Assembly: GCA_036268995.1 (NCBI GenBank)
Contig: DATATB010000048.1
Span: 1 to 64,000, forward strand
Reading direction: 5' to 3'
DNA: 64,000 bases
DNA from: DATATB01 sp036268995
Lineage (GTDB): Bacteria > Planctomycetota > Planctomycetia > Pirellulales > PNKZ01
Each line of letters opens with the position of its first letter. Positions within the stretch are counted from its first letter, which is position 1. A program made the position numbers and the translations under genes. The notes under the pieces are model-generated. The model was given only the letters and a program-made list of their open reading frames with translations, was not told the origin of the DNA and did not search any database. This document shows positions 49,373 through 58,127 of the stretch, piece after piece.

Positions 49373-50191
49373 CTACAATCCAACCGATCTTCGCAACATT
49401 GCCGCGAGGCTGGCTAACGGTTGGGCGCCGATCAGTAGTAGCGGCGCGACCAGGATGTTGATGCCCCAGGCGATGTAATAGCGCCGGGAGCCGCGGCTGC
49501 TGAGCGGGTCATTGCGCACGGCGATGCCGACCAGCATGTATGCTGAGATGATGTTCATGATGATCGGGCAAACCACCAGCCCGATGATGGCGGCCCGCAT
49601 GGCCCGCAGTGCCACGTCGTCGCCTGGGTCTGTCACCTCGGGGGGCGGTTCGGGGGTCGGCACGTCGTCGTGCAGCGGCGCGTGAGGGCTGCTGAATGGA
49701 TTGTGATCGGTGCGGCCGCTCGGCTCGGGCGGTGGCCGCCAATAGCCGGGCTGCTCAGTCGCGTTTTCTTGCGCCGCTGGTTCCGGCTCGTTGTCCACCT
49801 CATCCGGGGCGAAATCGGGATCAACCGCTCCATCCCGCGCGGTGCCACATTTCCAGCAAACTTCGAAGCCGGGCTCGACTTCCGACCCGCAGCGCGGACA
49901 GCGCCAGCCCTGTCCGATCGGCGCGGGAGCGGCTCCCACCTGCGGCGGTTCGTCTCCCCTGTCAGTGTCTGCTGCCGGGATCAGGATCTCGCGGGCGCGA
50001 GTCAGATCTTGTTCGAATACTTGCAGCTTGACCCCGCCGACGGCATTCACCAGCACCCAGAAATTGCCGGCCGTCGCTTCGTCCGCCAAAACCGAAGCGA
50101 TCCCGGCTTCTTCAAGCTGAGATCGAGCCAGGTCCGCTTCGACCGGGCTGTTGAAGGCCGCGACCGTGACGAGACGACTGTGGGTGGGCAT
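49373..50191 (-). CDS. DUF2007/zinc-ribbon membrane protein
   Basis: The 272-residue protein has a DUF2007-like domain at about 5-70 (VTVAAFNSPVEADLARSQLE, AGIASVLADEATAGN, KLQVFEQDLTRAREIL). A zinc ribbon at about 98-118 has paired CPRCG and CWKCG. An acidic/Pro linker (about 120-185) follows, then a C-terminal part with two or three membrane helices (IIGLVVCPIIMNIISAYMLV, YYIAWGINILVAPLLLIG). The N-terminal domain is likely a signalling or ligand-binding module; the overall function is unknown. It is followed upstream by the ABC ATPase on the same strand, with a repeat between. Confidence 0.8.
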   Translation of the reverse strand: MPTHSRLVTVAAFNSPVEADLARSQLEEAGIASVLADEATAGNFWVLVNAVGGVKLQVFEQDLTRAREILIPAADTDRGDEPPQVGAAPAPIGQGWRCPRCGSEVEPGFEVCWKCGTARDGAVDPDFAPDEVDNEPEPAAQENATEQPGYWRPPPEPSGRTDHNPFSSPHAPLHDDVPTPEPPPEVTDPGDDVALRAMRAAIIGLVVCPIIMNIISAYMLVGIAVRNDPLSSRGSRRYYIAWGINILVAPLLLIGAQPLASLAAMLRRSVGL

Positions 50192-50197
50192 TGAAGA

Positions 50198-50294
50198 AAT
50201 GATGAAGTCGGAATGATGAATGATGAATGGAAGACAGTGTACCGGGCCGACGAATGCTTTGCCCCCTATTCATCATTCATAACTCATCATTTCC
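50198..50294. repeat. Palindromic ATGATGAATG-family repeat
   Basis: GAAATGATGAAGTCGGAATG and GATGAATGATGAATGG (50196-50230) face ATTCATCATTCATAACTCAT with CATTTCC (50269-50294). It occupies almost all of the space between the DUF2007 and ABC ATPase genes. Confidence 0.75.
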
Positions 50295-50296
50295 TT

Positions 50297-51223
50297 TCAC
50301 GCGGTAACCCCGCGCGTCAGTTCCATGAACGCGGTTTCGAGGTTCAGCTCTTCCTCCTTGAAGAGCGTGAGTTTGAAGCCGTGTTCGATCAGCAGTGAGG
50401 GGAGTTCGCTGTAGTCTTCGGCGTCGGTGTTGAGCGTGACGGTCAAGCGGCCGTCGGCGATGGTCACGGTCTTGACGATCGGCTGCTGCTCGAGCAGTTT
50501 TGCCGCGGCATCCAGGTCGCCGTGGATGCCGATCTGCAAGATCGTTTGCTGGCGGACGCGGCGCATGACGTCGGACACGGCCGAGTTCACCAGCAGCTCG
50601 CCGCGCTCGATGATGCCCACCTTGTTGCAGATGTCGGCCAGCTCCGGCAGGATGTGGCTGGAGACCATGATGGTCTTGCCCATGTTGCGCAGCTCTTTGA
50701 GCAAGCCGCGGATTTCGATCCGGGCCCGCGGATCGAGGCCGCTGGCCGGCTCATCGAGCAGCAGGACCTGGGGATCGTGCAACAACACGCGGGCCAGGCC
50801 CAGCCGCTGCGTCATGCCGCGCGACAAGCTGGTGACGAAGGCCTCGCGCTTGTAGCCCAAGTCGACGAGATCGAGCACCTGGTCGCAGATTTTGCGGCGG
50901 GCCGGACCATGAATGCGATAGGCCGCGGCGAAAAATTCCAGGTATTCGATGACTTTCATGTCGTCGTACACGCCGAAGAAGTCGGGCATGTAGCCGATCA
51001 CGCGGCGAATGTCGCGGGGATGTGTGTAGATCGAATAGCCGCAAACATAGGCCTCGCCCCAGGTCGGCTTGAGCAGCGTCGCCAGGATGCGCATGGTCGT
51101 GGTCTTGCCCGCGCCGTTGGGCCCAATGAAGCCGAACACGTCGCCGCGCTCGAGCTTCAAGTCGAGCCGGTTGACGGCGTGCAACGGGCCGTACAGCTTC
51201 GTCAGGTCGCGTGTTTCGATCAA
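50297..51223 (-). CDS. ABC transporter ATP-binding protein
   Basis: The 308-residue ATPase has Walker A GPNGAGKTT (34-42), signature LSRGMTQRLGLARVLLHD, Walker B QVLLLDEPASGLDPRARIE, and a conserved His in VSSHILPELADI. A C-terminal domain of about 90 residues (from about residue 215) resembles that of ABC-2 type exporters. It lies 43 bases downstream of a gene for a large protein with membrane segments, and no permease of the usual six-helix ABC-2 type is next to it, so the transport partner is either that protein or encoded elsewhere. The substrate is unknown. Confidence 0.9.
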   Translation of the reverse strand: MIETRDLTKLYGPLHAVNRLDLKLERGDVFGFIGPNGAGKTTTMRILATLLKPTWGEAYVCGYSIYTHPRDIRRVIGYMPDFFGVYDDMKVIEYLEFFAAAYRIHGPARRKICDQVLDLVDLGYKREAFVTSLSRGMTQRLGLARVLLHDPQVLLLDEPASGLDPRARIEIRGLLKELRNMGKTIMVSSHILPELADICNKVGIIERGELLVNSAVSDVMRRVRQQTILQIGIHGDLDAAAKLLEQQPIVKTVTIADGRLTVTLNTDAEDYSELPSLLIEHGFKLTLFKEEELNLETAFMELTRGVTA

Positions 51224-51266
51224 GGCATGCTCCTGGCCCGCACTACATGGCGGGGTGGCCGACTGG

Positions 51267-53486
51267 TTACGGTTTTGGCGTGACGGGTAGCACGAACCGA
51301 TAATACACCCAGCGCTGCTGCTCGCCCTCGAGCGGAGTCCCCGATTCGAGCAGTCGCGCGGCCGGGTGCGCCGTATCGGTTTGCCCGACCAGAATAGCCC
51401 GGCCCAAGGCGAGCTCGTGGCTCAAGTCGACGAAGTTCTGGTAGCGGTTCGTGAGACTCGTATAACTACGGGCGTCGGCCGCCCGATAAAACATCATTTG
51501 CTGCAGGATATTGCCGATCTCCAGGCCGCCGGTGTTATAGGGAACCGGTTGCCACGCAATCCCCTCCTCGGCCTGCCCTTTGACCGTATGAAAACCGCGC
51601 AGCACGGTTTGCAAATCGCGCTTGGCGGCCTGGGGCACGGCCGTCGGCCCGGGCGGAAGGTCACCGAGCGACCAGGCCCAGCGATCGAACGTGAGCAGGC
51701 AGTGTTCCAACTTGAACGGGAGCCGGCTGACGACGCGGCCAGTCAGATTGCCATCGCTGCCGACCGATAACTCGCTGCCAAGCAGGTCGTCGTCGCCTTG
51801 CGTATCAATGTGTGCGTGCCAGCGGCCGACAAAGCTCTTGGTCGACCAGACATCGATCGGCACGCCTTGCAGTTCGTCCAATTGTGGACCGAAGACATAG
51901 GGGCTTCGGAACCAGCCCGCGTTTCCATTGCCTGCCGGCATGCCGCCCCAATTGAATCCCGGCAAACCCAACCAGGAAAACAACCGCCCGCCGCTGGGCG
52001 GGGCAGGGGAGGAATGTTCGCCGTGCTTGTCAGACGGCCCTTCGCCACTGGCCGGCCCGCAGGGCTCGAGCGATAGATCGTAGAGCGACGTGCGCGGGCT
52101 GAAGACGTTCAGCCAGGTCGTGCCGCGCACCAGCCCGCTGGTTGCGTCGACGTCGACCAGGTCAATCTGGTTAATGCGCAACTGGCTTCCCTTGGCCCAT
52201 TGCGCCGCGGCAAAGGCACTCACGCTGACGGCCAGCACGATGATCGGAAACGTGATCCAGGTAAGCTCCATCCGCTTGAGCACGCGCTTGACGAAAAAAT
52301 AGTCGACGGGGCCGATCAGCACGATATAGCCGACAATCGACAAGCCCACGACCCAAAACGGCACCAGCTTGATGCCTTGAAACTGATCCAGCGCGCCGCG
52401 CAACTGGCCGGCCAGGTCGCTATAGCCGAAGTTGACCGAGTGCGGCTTGAGGTCCGACTCTCGCATCAACCGGCGGTTACCGTCGAGGAGCGCATGGACC
52501 AGCTTGCCGCGATCCTGCCAATGGGCCAGCGGCCCGTGGTTGAGGTCGCAGGCAAAAAATAGCGTCTCGCCAAAACCGTGGGCCGTGCGCACGACCAGCG
52601 GCAGCCCGCTACCCTCGACGTCGACCATGCCTTGCGGCCGCTCGAGCCGCGCGGCCAGCAAGCCGTGGGCCTGTTCCCGCGCGGCCAGCGGAATGCGATG
52701 CGCCGCGCGGGCGAACTTTTCCAATGCCTCGACGTCTTTGACCGTTTCGACACCCGTGACTTTTCCCGGCACTAATTGAGCCAGGCCCGAGCCGCGCTCG
52801 AAGGCGTTCGTGGCCTCGGAGCCGGCCAAGAGCACGAGGCGCCCGCCCAGCGAAAGCCACTCGGTCAAGGCTTGCATCTGGGCCGTGTCCGCGCGCAGGG
52901 TGCGAAAGTTCGAGCCGTCGCCAACCACGAACACGACCGTATCCACCGCGTCGTAGCCATACCAGCGAGTCGGCAAGCGATCGCTGCCCGGCAGCATTGC
53001 CTGTTCCGGGGGTTCGGCTATTCCGGCAAAGTCCTTGACTTGCAGCAGGGGCGCGGCGGAGCCCACGATGAGATAAAAGGTGGGCTCGGCTGCGGCCGCC
53101 AAAAACTGGCCGTCGTCTTGAAACGACATGTGCTGTCCGGTTTCGAGCAGATCGAAGTCGATGCGCAGGCCGTCCAGATCGCGACCGATTTTGGCGTACA
53201 GCAGCACACTGACCGTCTGGCCGGGCAGCACGGCCGTGGGACGTCCGTCCGGCGTGCCCACCAGTGTCGCGTCGCCATCGGCGTCGGGAACCACGACGCG
53301 CAGCATGCCCAGCGCCGGCCGCGTTCCGCCGCGCAACGTGACCTCGATCGGTGTCCAATAGCCGACCTTATAGCGGTTGGCAAAGCCCACGCGGACCTGC
53401 ACCATCTCCGGCAGCCGGGGATCTTCCTCGCCGGCTGCAGCCGCGACCGTCGGCCAGCAGCAGACGGCCAGGATCATTGCGCGCAC
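51267..53486 (-). CDS. Large secreted/membrane protein next to ABC ATPase
   Basis: The 739-residue product from GTG (VRAMILAVCCWPTVAAAAGE) has a signal peptide. A beta-rich extracytoplasmic domain of about 380 residues includes TLFFACDLNHGPLAHW. Two membrane helices follow (about 380-402 WVVGLSIVGYIVLIG, and 410-440 TWITFPIIVLAVSVSAFAAA). A C-terminal domain of about 270 residues again lies outside. I recognise no catalytic motif; a mid region (VFVVGDGSNF, LVLLAGSEATNAF) resembles a Rossmann- or DUF4350-like fold. The longest frame continues to 53789 over the repeat 53568-53710, giving about 100 Arg-rich residues I reject. It precedes the ABC ATPase in the same operon. Confidence 0.75.
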   Translation of the reverse strand: MRAMILAVCCWPTVAAAAGEEDPRLPEMVQVRVGFANRYKVGYWTPIEVTLRGGTRPALGMLRVVVPDADGDATLVGTPDGRPTAVLPGQTVSVLLYAKIGRDLDGLRIDFDLLETGQHMSFQDDGQFLAAAAEPTFYLIVGSAAPLLQVKDFAGIAEPPEQAMLPGSDRLPTRWYGYDAVDTVVFVVGDGSNFRTLRADTAQMQALTEWLSLGGRLVLLAGSEATNAFERGSGLAQLVPGKVTGVETVKDVEALEKFARAAHRIPLAAREQAHGLLAARLERPQGMVDVEGSGLPLVVRTAHGFGETLFFACDLNHGPLAHWQDRGKLVHALLDGNRRLMRESDLKPHSVNFGYSDLAGQLRGALDQFQGIKLVPFWVVGLSIVGYIVLIGPVDYFFVKRVLKRMELTWITFPIIVLAVSVSAFAAAQWAKGSQLRINQIDLVDVDATSGLVRGTTWLNVFSPRTSLYDLSLEPCGPASGEGPSDKHGEHSSPAPPSGGRLFSWLGLPGFNWGGMPAGNGNAGWFRSPYVFGPQLDELQGVPIDVWSTKSFVGRWHAHIDTQGDDDLLGSELSVGSDGNLTGRVVSRLPFKLEHCLLTFDRWAWSLGDLPPGPTAVPQAAKRDLQTVLRGFHTVKGQAEEGIAWQPVPYNTGGLEIGNILQQMMFYRAADARSYTSLTNRYQNFVDLSHELALGRAILVGQTDTAHPAARLLESGTPLEGEQQRWVYYRFVLPVTPKP

Positions 53487-53567
53487 TAAGAAAGTGGCGG
53501 GTCGAACGGTCCTTTGATTTGTGCGTAGTTCCGCCGGCCGATCTTCGCCCCGATAGGGGCGCAAAAT

Positions 53568-53710
53568 CGTTAGCCAGGGGCGTAAGCCCCTGGTCGCCGC
53601 GCGCAGAAATCCGGCGAAGCCCCGGAGGGGCGCCAGTCGGTGTCGCCCTTTCAGGGCTTGCTCTTCGAGATTGCAATACGCTTTCCAGGGGCTCACGCCC
53701 CTGGCTAACG
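53568..53710. repeat. Inverted-repeat element, CGTTAGCCAGGGGCG family
   Basis: CGTTAGCCAGGGGCGTAAGC at the left and CCAGGGGCTCACGCCCCTGG with CTAACG at the right are inverse arms. Each arm contains its own CAGGGG/CCCCTG hairpin. The middle includes GCCCTTTCAGGGC. It is the only clear content of the 300-base gap between the membrane-protein and MazG-like genes and stays open in frame with the former. Confidence 0.75.
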
Positions 53711-53785
53711 ACTTAAGCCCCTTCGGGGCAAGTTTCGATGCTTTCAAGACGCTCTCATTGCCTGCCCACTTTCGCCGGCGGTCGG

Positions 53786-54115
53786 TCATGGCTTCTCCGC
53801 GTCGGCACAGGTGCAGACCAGGTTACCGCAGCCGGGACACCCGCTGCCGTACTTCAGCTTGACCGCTTCGGCCAGATCGACGCCGACCACGTTGGCTATG
53901 GTGGCCAGCCAGGCCAGCACATCGGCAAATTCGCCCAGCCGATCGGCATGCGTGCCGCTACGCAAGGCCCCGGCCAGCTCGCCGACTTCCTCCATCAGCC
54001 ACATGAACGTGCCATCGACGCCGCGCGCCAGGTCCTTTTCCAGGTACATGTCGCGAATCAAACGTTGAAAATCGGCCAGCCCGATGGCCGGCGAAGAATT
54101 CGATTCATTGTTCAA
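53786..54115 (-). CDS. MazG-like nucleotide pyrophosphohydrolase
   Basis: The 109-residue protein from a TTG start (GGAG seven bases before it) has the MazG-type helical metal site MWLMEEVGELAGALR followed by EFADVLAWLATIANVVGVDL. This EExxE ... ExxD pattern is that of the MazG/dUTPase-like pyrophosphohydrolases, which clean up non-canonical NTPs. The C-terminal tail, CPGCGNLVCTCADAEKP, has four cysteines and looks like a small zinc or metal site. The longest frame, from 54214, adds 33 residues that do not match the family. Confidence 0.75.
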   Translation of the reverse strand: MNNESNSSPAIGLADFQRLIRDMYLEKDLARGVDGTFMWLMEEVGELAGALRSGTHADRLGEFADVLAWLATIANVVGVDLAEAVKLKYGSGCPGCGNLVCTCADAEKP

Positions 54116-54210
54116 GAGTGTACTCCGTAGGCCCGGCGAGCCGAGCCGGGCGTGTGAAGCGACGCGACTGGTGCTCCCGGTGCCGCTCGGCTCGCGGCAC
54201 CTACGGCTGC

Positions 54211-57153
54211 TCATTTCTTGTGCGGTGCGGCCGGGGCTTCTTCGAGACCTTCGAGCAGCAACTGCGCGCCGGGGTAGTCGGCATCGACGGCCAGCAACTC
54301 CTGCAGCTCGCGCTTGGCGCGATCGGTTTGACCGGCTTGCAGGCAGGCATCGGCCAAAGCGAATCGCAGCGCGGAGTCTTTGGGCTTCAGCTTCAAAGCC
54401 ACTTCGTATTCGCCGACCGCCGCCGGATAATGTTTGAGCGCGGCTTCAGCCTGGGCCAGCAGCCGATGAATCTCCGCGTCCATCACGTCTACGTGCAACG
54501 CCTCGATGGCCCAGTGCCGCGCAGCCGGATAATCCCGGGCGTCGGCCGACAATTGCGCCAGCTTTTTGCGAATCACCAAGTCGTCGCCATCGGCCTGGGC
54601 GATTGCTTCCAGCGGCTTGACCAGCCGCTTGGTGTCGCCCGACTTCAGATAGACCCGAGCCAAACCCTTGGTCCACTGCCGATCGTCGGGATACAACCGC
54701 GCACCCAGGGTGTACAACTCGGCCGCCTGTTCGTATTGCTCGGCGCTCAGCCGCAGGCTGGCCAGCAGTTGCAGGACGCGCGTGTTCGGCGCTTTGCGGT
54801 CCAGTGCCCGCTCGAGCAGTTGCTCGGCCTCGGCATCTTCGCCGATCAGCATTCGCAGCCGAGCCATGACATAAGCGGCCAACGCTTGCTGCGGATGCTC
54901 TTTGAGAACCTTGGCCGCCAGTTGGCCGGCCGCCCGATATTCGTTCCGCTCCAGCCGGGCCAGCGCCAATTCGGCACTCACGTCGATGTCGTCGGGGGCA
55001 GCCTGGTGTTTGCGCTCCAATGCGGCCAGGCTCGGCTCTTCGTGCGGTGCCTCGGCTCGCAATTTCTTGACAATGTCTTTGACAAAATCCAAGTAGCCTC
55101 GCTCAAAATCTTCCTGCTTCACGCCGAAGCACCGCTTGAGGGCCGAGCGCGTGTCGAGGTTGTCGGCGTAGGCGGCCAGCATTTTGCTCGAAGCGTCGTC
55201 GCCGTACATCTTCCGCATGTATTGGGCGTATAGTTGGGCCTGGCAGTAAGCCATCTGCCAGTCTTCGCCGGTCTTGGGGCGCACGAAGCCCAGGTTGATC
55301 GTCTCCAGGTCGAACATCCGCCCCTTGGGCACGCGCTCGGCCAGCATCCTGTCCCACGCTTCAGGCCGGGGCAGGCCTTCGCTCTCGACCGCCAGAGCCT
55401 CGGTGTACCAGTGCGGGATATTGAACTGCGTTTGCTGCAAATTCAGCACGTGTACGAACTCGTGCTTGATCACGCGCGCCCAATTGTATTTCTGCTCCAT
55501 GTCGTTGGGCGACGCCAGGGCCACCATCTTGCCGGCGCACGCCCCCACTGTGCCGATGTATGGCAGGCCGACCATGCGGGCACTGAACCAGCCGTGGCCG
55601 CTGGTATTGCCGGAACGCTGGAAAATCTCGAACAGCGATTTGCCTTCCGGCCGAAAGTCGAACTGCCTGGTCAGCGCGGGATAAACCTCGTCTTCGAGGT
55701 ATCGTGCCACGTACTTCGCCAGGATCTCGTCCTTGCCGCGATCGAAGCGGACCACAAAGTGCGGCGTCTCGAGCACGGCGTAATGGTCCAGCACGTCGAG
55801 CACCTTGCGGCTGTTGCTCACGCGAACGTTGAACGGGTCGATCTCGAACGCCTCGTCCAGCAGCTTGCGAGCTTGCACCTCCTCGCCCAGCCGCATGCAG
55901 ATCATCCCCAGCGCGCCGCGCGGCTCGATCAGTTCGGGCATGCGCTCCATGGCTTGCCGATAAAAGTGCGCCGCCGGCGGATACTTTCGCGTCAGCTCAA
56001 AAGTCTTGGCCAGCGCCAACAGAAACTCGCCGCCGCGCCGCTCTTTGCTCTTTGCGTCTTTGGCCGCGAGCACCGCGTCCAACAGCTTCTGACAACGGCT
56101 GCCGGGCGCTTTGTCCGGCCAGCCGTCGATCACGGCGTAGGCCCCGGCCAGCCGGCCCAGAGTCGGTTCGGCCAGGGGGTTCAGCTCTCGCGCTTCGTCG
56201 AGCACCTTAATGGCATCGGCCGTTTCAAAATTCGCCAGATGAGCGTCGGCCAGGCACCATAGTGCTTCGAGCAGATGGGGATTGATCTCGCGTGCCCGCT
56301 CGATGGCTTTGTGGGCCGCGTCCAACTCGTAGCTTTGCAAAGCCAACTGGGCCAGCGCCGCGTAGACTTCGGCGGCCGAGGGATTGATTTGCAAGGCGGC
56401 CTTGAATTCACGCGTGGCTTCGGCCTGATTGAATTTCTCGAGATACAACAGCCCGGCTTCGTAATGCGCCGGCCAGAAATCCTCGTCCGCCGCCAAAGCG
56501 TCCGGATATAGATCGTTGACCAGGAAATCGAACTGGTCGCTCAGCCGCCTCCAGCGAGCGTATTGAGCACTGGCCAGACCGATCCAGCGTAGTTGCTCCG
56601 CATCCTTGACTTCGTGATCGTTGTAAAAGTCGACAAACCACTTGTAGGCCGCCCGGGCTTCGTCCAGACGGCCGGTGACGCGCAGCACCTCGGCCGCGAC
56701 CCAACGAGCGAGCAGTTGATCGCTTTGGGCCTGCATCGCCTCGCGTGCCTGGCGTTCTGCGGCCGGATAGTCGCCTTGCAGAAAACTCAGCCAGGCCAGC
56801 TCGGCCGCCACGGCCGCAGCCTGGGGATCGCGTTTTTGGGCCGCACGCAGCGTTTCGATGGCTTTGGCCGTTTGCCCTTGCTCGCGATAACAGCGGCTCA
56901 GCCCGACCGCCGCGGCCGGATCATGCTCGGCCAGCGGCCGATAGCTCTCGATCGCCTCAGCGTACTTGCCGGTCAGCAGCAGATGCCGGGCAGCAGCCCC
57001 GGGCTTGGGGGCAGGATCTGGATTGTCGGCTGCCAGCAAGGCACCAGCCGATCCCCCGGCCACCAGAAGTGCCACCGCGCTAGCCAGCACCAGTGCATGC
57101 CGCCGGAAGGACCCACCGCGCTCATCAGCCATGCTCATCGGCAGACAATCCAT
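54211..57153 (-). CDS. Secreted TPR-repeat protein with peptidase-MA-like domain
   Basis: The product from the ATG at 57153 is 980 residues long. It has a signal/anchor segment (MADERGGSFRRHALVLASAV, about 7-36), a long series of TPR helices (about 45-430 and again about 770-965), and between them a domain with VIKHEFVHVLNLQQTQFN (HExxH) and WYTEALAVESEG, the peptidase MA family pattern. It probably acts outside the cytoplasmic membrane as a metalloprotease or scaffold. The start at 57153 or 57132 is preferred to 57420, because the upstream part overlaps the PII promoter. It is divergent from the PII gene. Confidence 0.85.
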   Translation of the reverse strand: MDCLPMSMADERGGSFRRHALVLASAVALLVAGGSAGALLAADNPDPAPKPGAAARHLLLTGKYAEAIESYRPLAEHDPAAAVGLSRCYREQGQTAKAIETLRAAQKRDPQAAAVAAELAWLSFLQGDYPAAERQAREAMQAQSDQLLARWVAAEVLRVTGRLDEARAAYKWFVDFYNDHEVKDAEQLRWIGLASAQYARWRRLSDQFDFLVNDLYPDALAADEDFWPAHYEAGLLYLEKFNQAEATREFKAALQINPSAAEVYAALAQLALQSYELDAAHKAIERAREINPHLLEALWCLADAHLANFETADAIKVLDEARELNPLAEPTLGRLAGAYAVIDGWPDKAPGSRCQKLLDAVLAAKDAKSKERRGGEFLLALAKTFELTRKYPPAAHFYRQAMERMPELIEPRGALGMICMRLGEEVQARKLLDEAFEIDPFNVRVSNSRKVLDVLDHYAVLETPHFVVRFDRGKDEILAKYVARYLEDEVYPALTRQFDFRPEGKSLFEIFQRSGNTSGHGWFSARMVGLPYIGTVGACAGKMVALASPNDMEQKYNWARVIKHEFVHVLNLQQTQFNIPHWYTEALAVESEGLPRPEAWDRMLAERVPKGRMFDLETINLGFVRPKTGEDWQMAYCQAQLYAQYMRKMYGDDASSKMLAAYADNLDTRSALKRCFGVKQEDFERGYLDFVKDIVKKLRAEAPHEEPSLAALERKHQAAPDDIDVSAELALARLERNEYRAAGQLAAKVLKEHPQQALAAYVMARLRMLIGEDAEAEQLLERALDRKAPNTRVLQLLASLRLSAEQYEQAAELYTLGARLYPDDRQWTKGLARVYLKSGDTKRLVKPLEAIAQADGDDLVIRKKLAQLSADARDYPAARHWAIEALHVDVMDAEIHRLLAQAEAALKHYPAAVGEYEVALKLKPKDSALRFALADACLQAGQTDRAKRELQELLAVDADYPGAQLLLEGLEEAPAAPHKK

Positions 57154-57273
57154 TTTCGCAATTGAAAACGACAATTCCCGGCGTCCCGGCCTGCATGTAT
57201 TATGAGCATCTGCGGCGACCGCCGACAACCAATTGCCCAACCAAGCGACTTTAACGACCTTTCGCGGCAAGCC

Positions 57274-57621
57274 ATGAAGCTCATCCTGGCCGTGATTCAG
57301 CCCACGAAGCTCAACGCCCTGCGCGAGGCACTGGCCAAAATCGAGGTCACGCGGCTGACCGTCTGCGACGCCCAGGGCTATGCCCGGCAGCGCGGCCGGA
57401 CCGAACTGTATCGCGGGCACGAGTACGCCATTAGCCTGCTGCGCAAGGTCGAGTTGGAGATCATGGTCAACGACGATTTCGTCGAGCGGACGATCGACAC
57501 CATTCTCAGCGTCGCCCGCACCGGTCCCGAGGGGACGATCGGCGACGGCAAGATCCTGGTGCTGCCCGCCGAGCGCGTGATCCGCATCAGCGACGACAAA
57601 ACCGGCCCCGAAGCGGTGTAA
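57274..57621 (+). CDS. P-II family nitrogen regulatory protein
   Basis: The 115-residue protein MKLILAVIQPTKLNALREAL ends in RISDDKTGPEAV. It has the T-loop region (GYARQRGRTELYRGHEY) with the usual uridylylation tyrosine at position 51, and the ATP/2-oxoglutarate site region TGPEGTIGDGKILVLP. PII proteins sense energy and 2-oxoglutarate and regulate glutamine synthetase, ammonium transport or other targets. Neither amtB nor glnA lies next to it here. The longest frame starts at 57202 but has a non-PII N-terminus. Confidence 0.9.
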   Translation: MKLILAVIQPTKLNALREALAKIEVTRLTVCDAQGYARQRGRTELYRGHEYAISLLRKVELEIMVNDDFVERTIDTILSVARTGPEGTIGDGKILVLPAERVIRISDDKTGPEAV

Positions 57622-57625
57622 TCAT

Positions 57626-57648
57626 TTAGCCGGCTCATTTATGAGCCG
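57626..57648. repeat. Palindrome TTAGCCGGCTCATTTATGAG(CCG), copy 2
   Basis: Identical over 23 bases to 44248-44270, and located 5 bases after the PII stop codon, in the gap to the receiver-like gene. Confidence 0.7.
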
Positions 57649-57661
57649 ATGAGAAGAGCCG

Positions 57662-58021
57662 ATGAGTGCACTGTTAGCGAGTTCCGACCTGGCGATCGTC
57701 TCCCTGGCGACTGGCGCGGCCGGCCGGCAGCAGGTCGAGCTGCAAGTGGCGATGAGTGCGGCCGCTCTGACCGCGGCGCTGGAAGCCAGAACCTTTCGGC
57801 TCGTAATCTTCGACCTTGGCCTGGCGTCGCTCGACGTGACCCAGGCCATGCAGCAGCTCCGGCAATCGCCGAGCCGCGAGGCCGAGACCATCGCCTTCGG
57901 CCCGCACGTGCAAGAGAGCCTGCTAGCCGCTGCCCGCAGCGCCGGCTGCAATCGCATCCTCACCCGCGGGCAGTTTCACTCGCAAATCAGCGAGATTCTG
58001 TTTCCGATTCAGGAACACTAA
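57662..58021 (+). CDS. Degenerate receiver-like protein
   Basis: The 119-residue protein has an alternating alpha/beta pattern similar to a CheY receiver: LVIFDLGLASLDVTQAM with D51 at the end of a strand, then ETIAFGPHVQESLLAAARSA and RILTRGQF. It lacks the paired N-terminal acids and has Arg instead of the conserved Lys after the fifth strand, so it is probably not a canonical phospho-receiver. It follows the PII gene by 40 bases with a palindrome between, so a link to nitrogen control is possible but only by position. It ends near an ATTAGTG-rich repeat. Confidence 0.6.
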   Translation: MSALLASSDLAIVSLATGAAGRQQVELQVAMSAAALTAALEARTFRLVIFDLGLASLDVTQAMQQLRQSPSREAETIAFGPHVQESLLAAARSAGCNRILTRGQFHSQISEILFPIQEH

Positions 58022-58075
58022 TCAGCGCTAATTAGCACTAATAAAAATTAGTGGAGATTAGTGCAGATTAGTGTT
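58022..58075. repeat. ATTAGTG-rich repeat
   Basis: GCTAATTAGCACTAATAAAA, then ATTAGTGGAGATTAGTGCAG and ATTAGTGTTCC, contain four ATTAG/CTAAT motifs in both orientations. It follows the stop of the receiver-like gene. Confidence 0.55.
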
Positions 58076-58111
58076 CCTTTCCGTTTATCAGGCAGAGGCT
58101 TCGAACTACTG

Positions 58112-58127
58112 GTCATTCATCATTTCC
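58112..58127. repeat. ATGATGAATG-family fragment at the 3' end of hemB
   Basis: TCATTCATCATTTCCCC covers the last codons and stop of hemB, so the protein ends WGNDE. The same tail appears to be read from the repeat at other loci. Confidence 0.6.
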
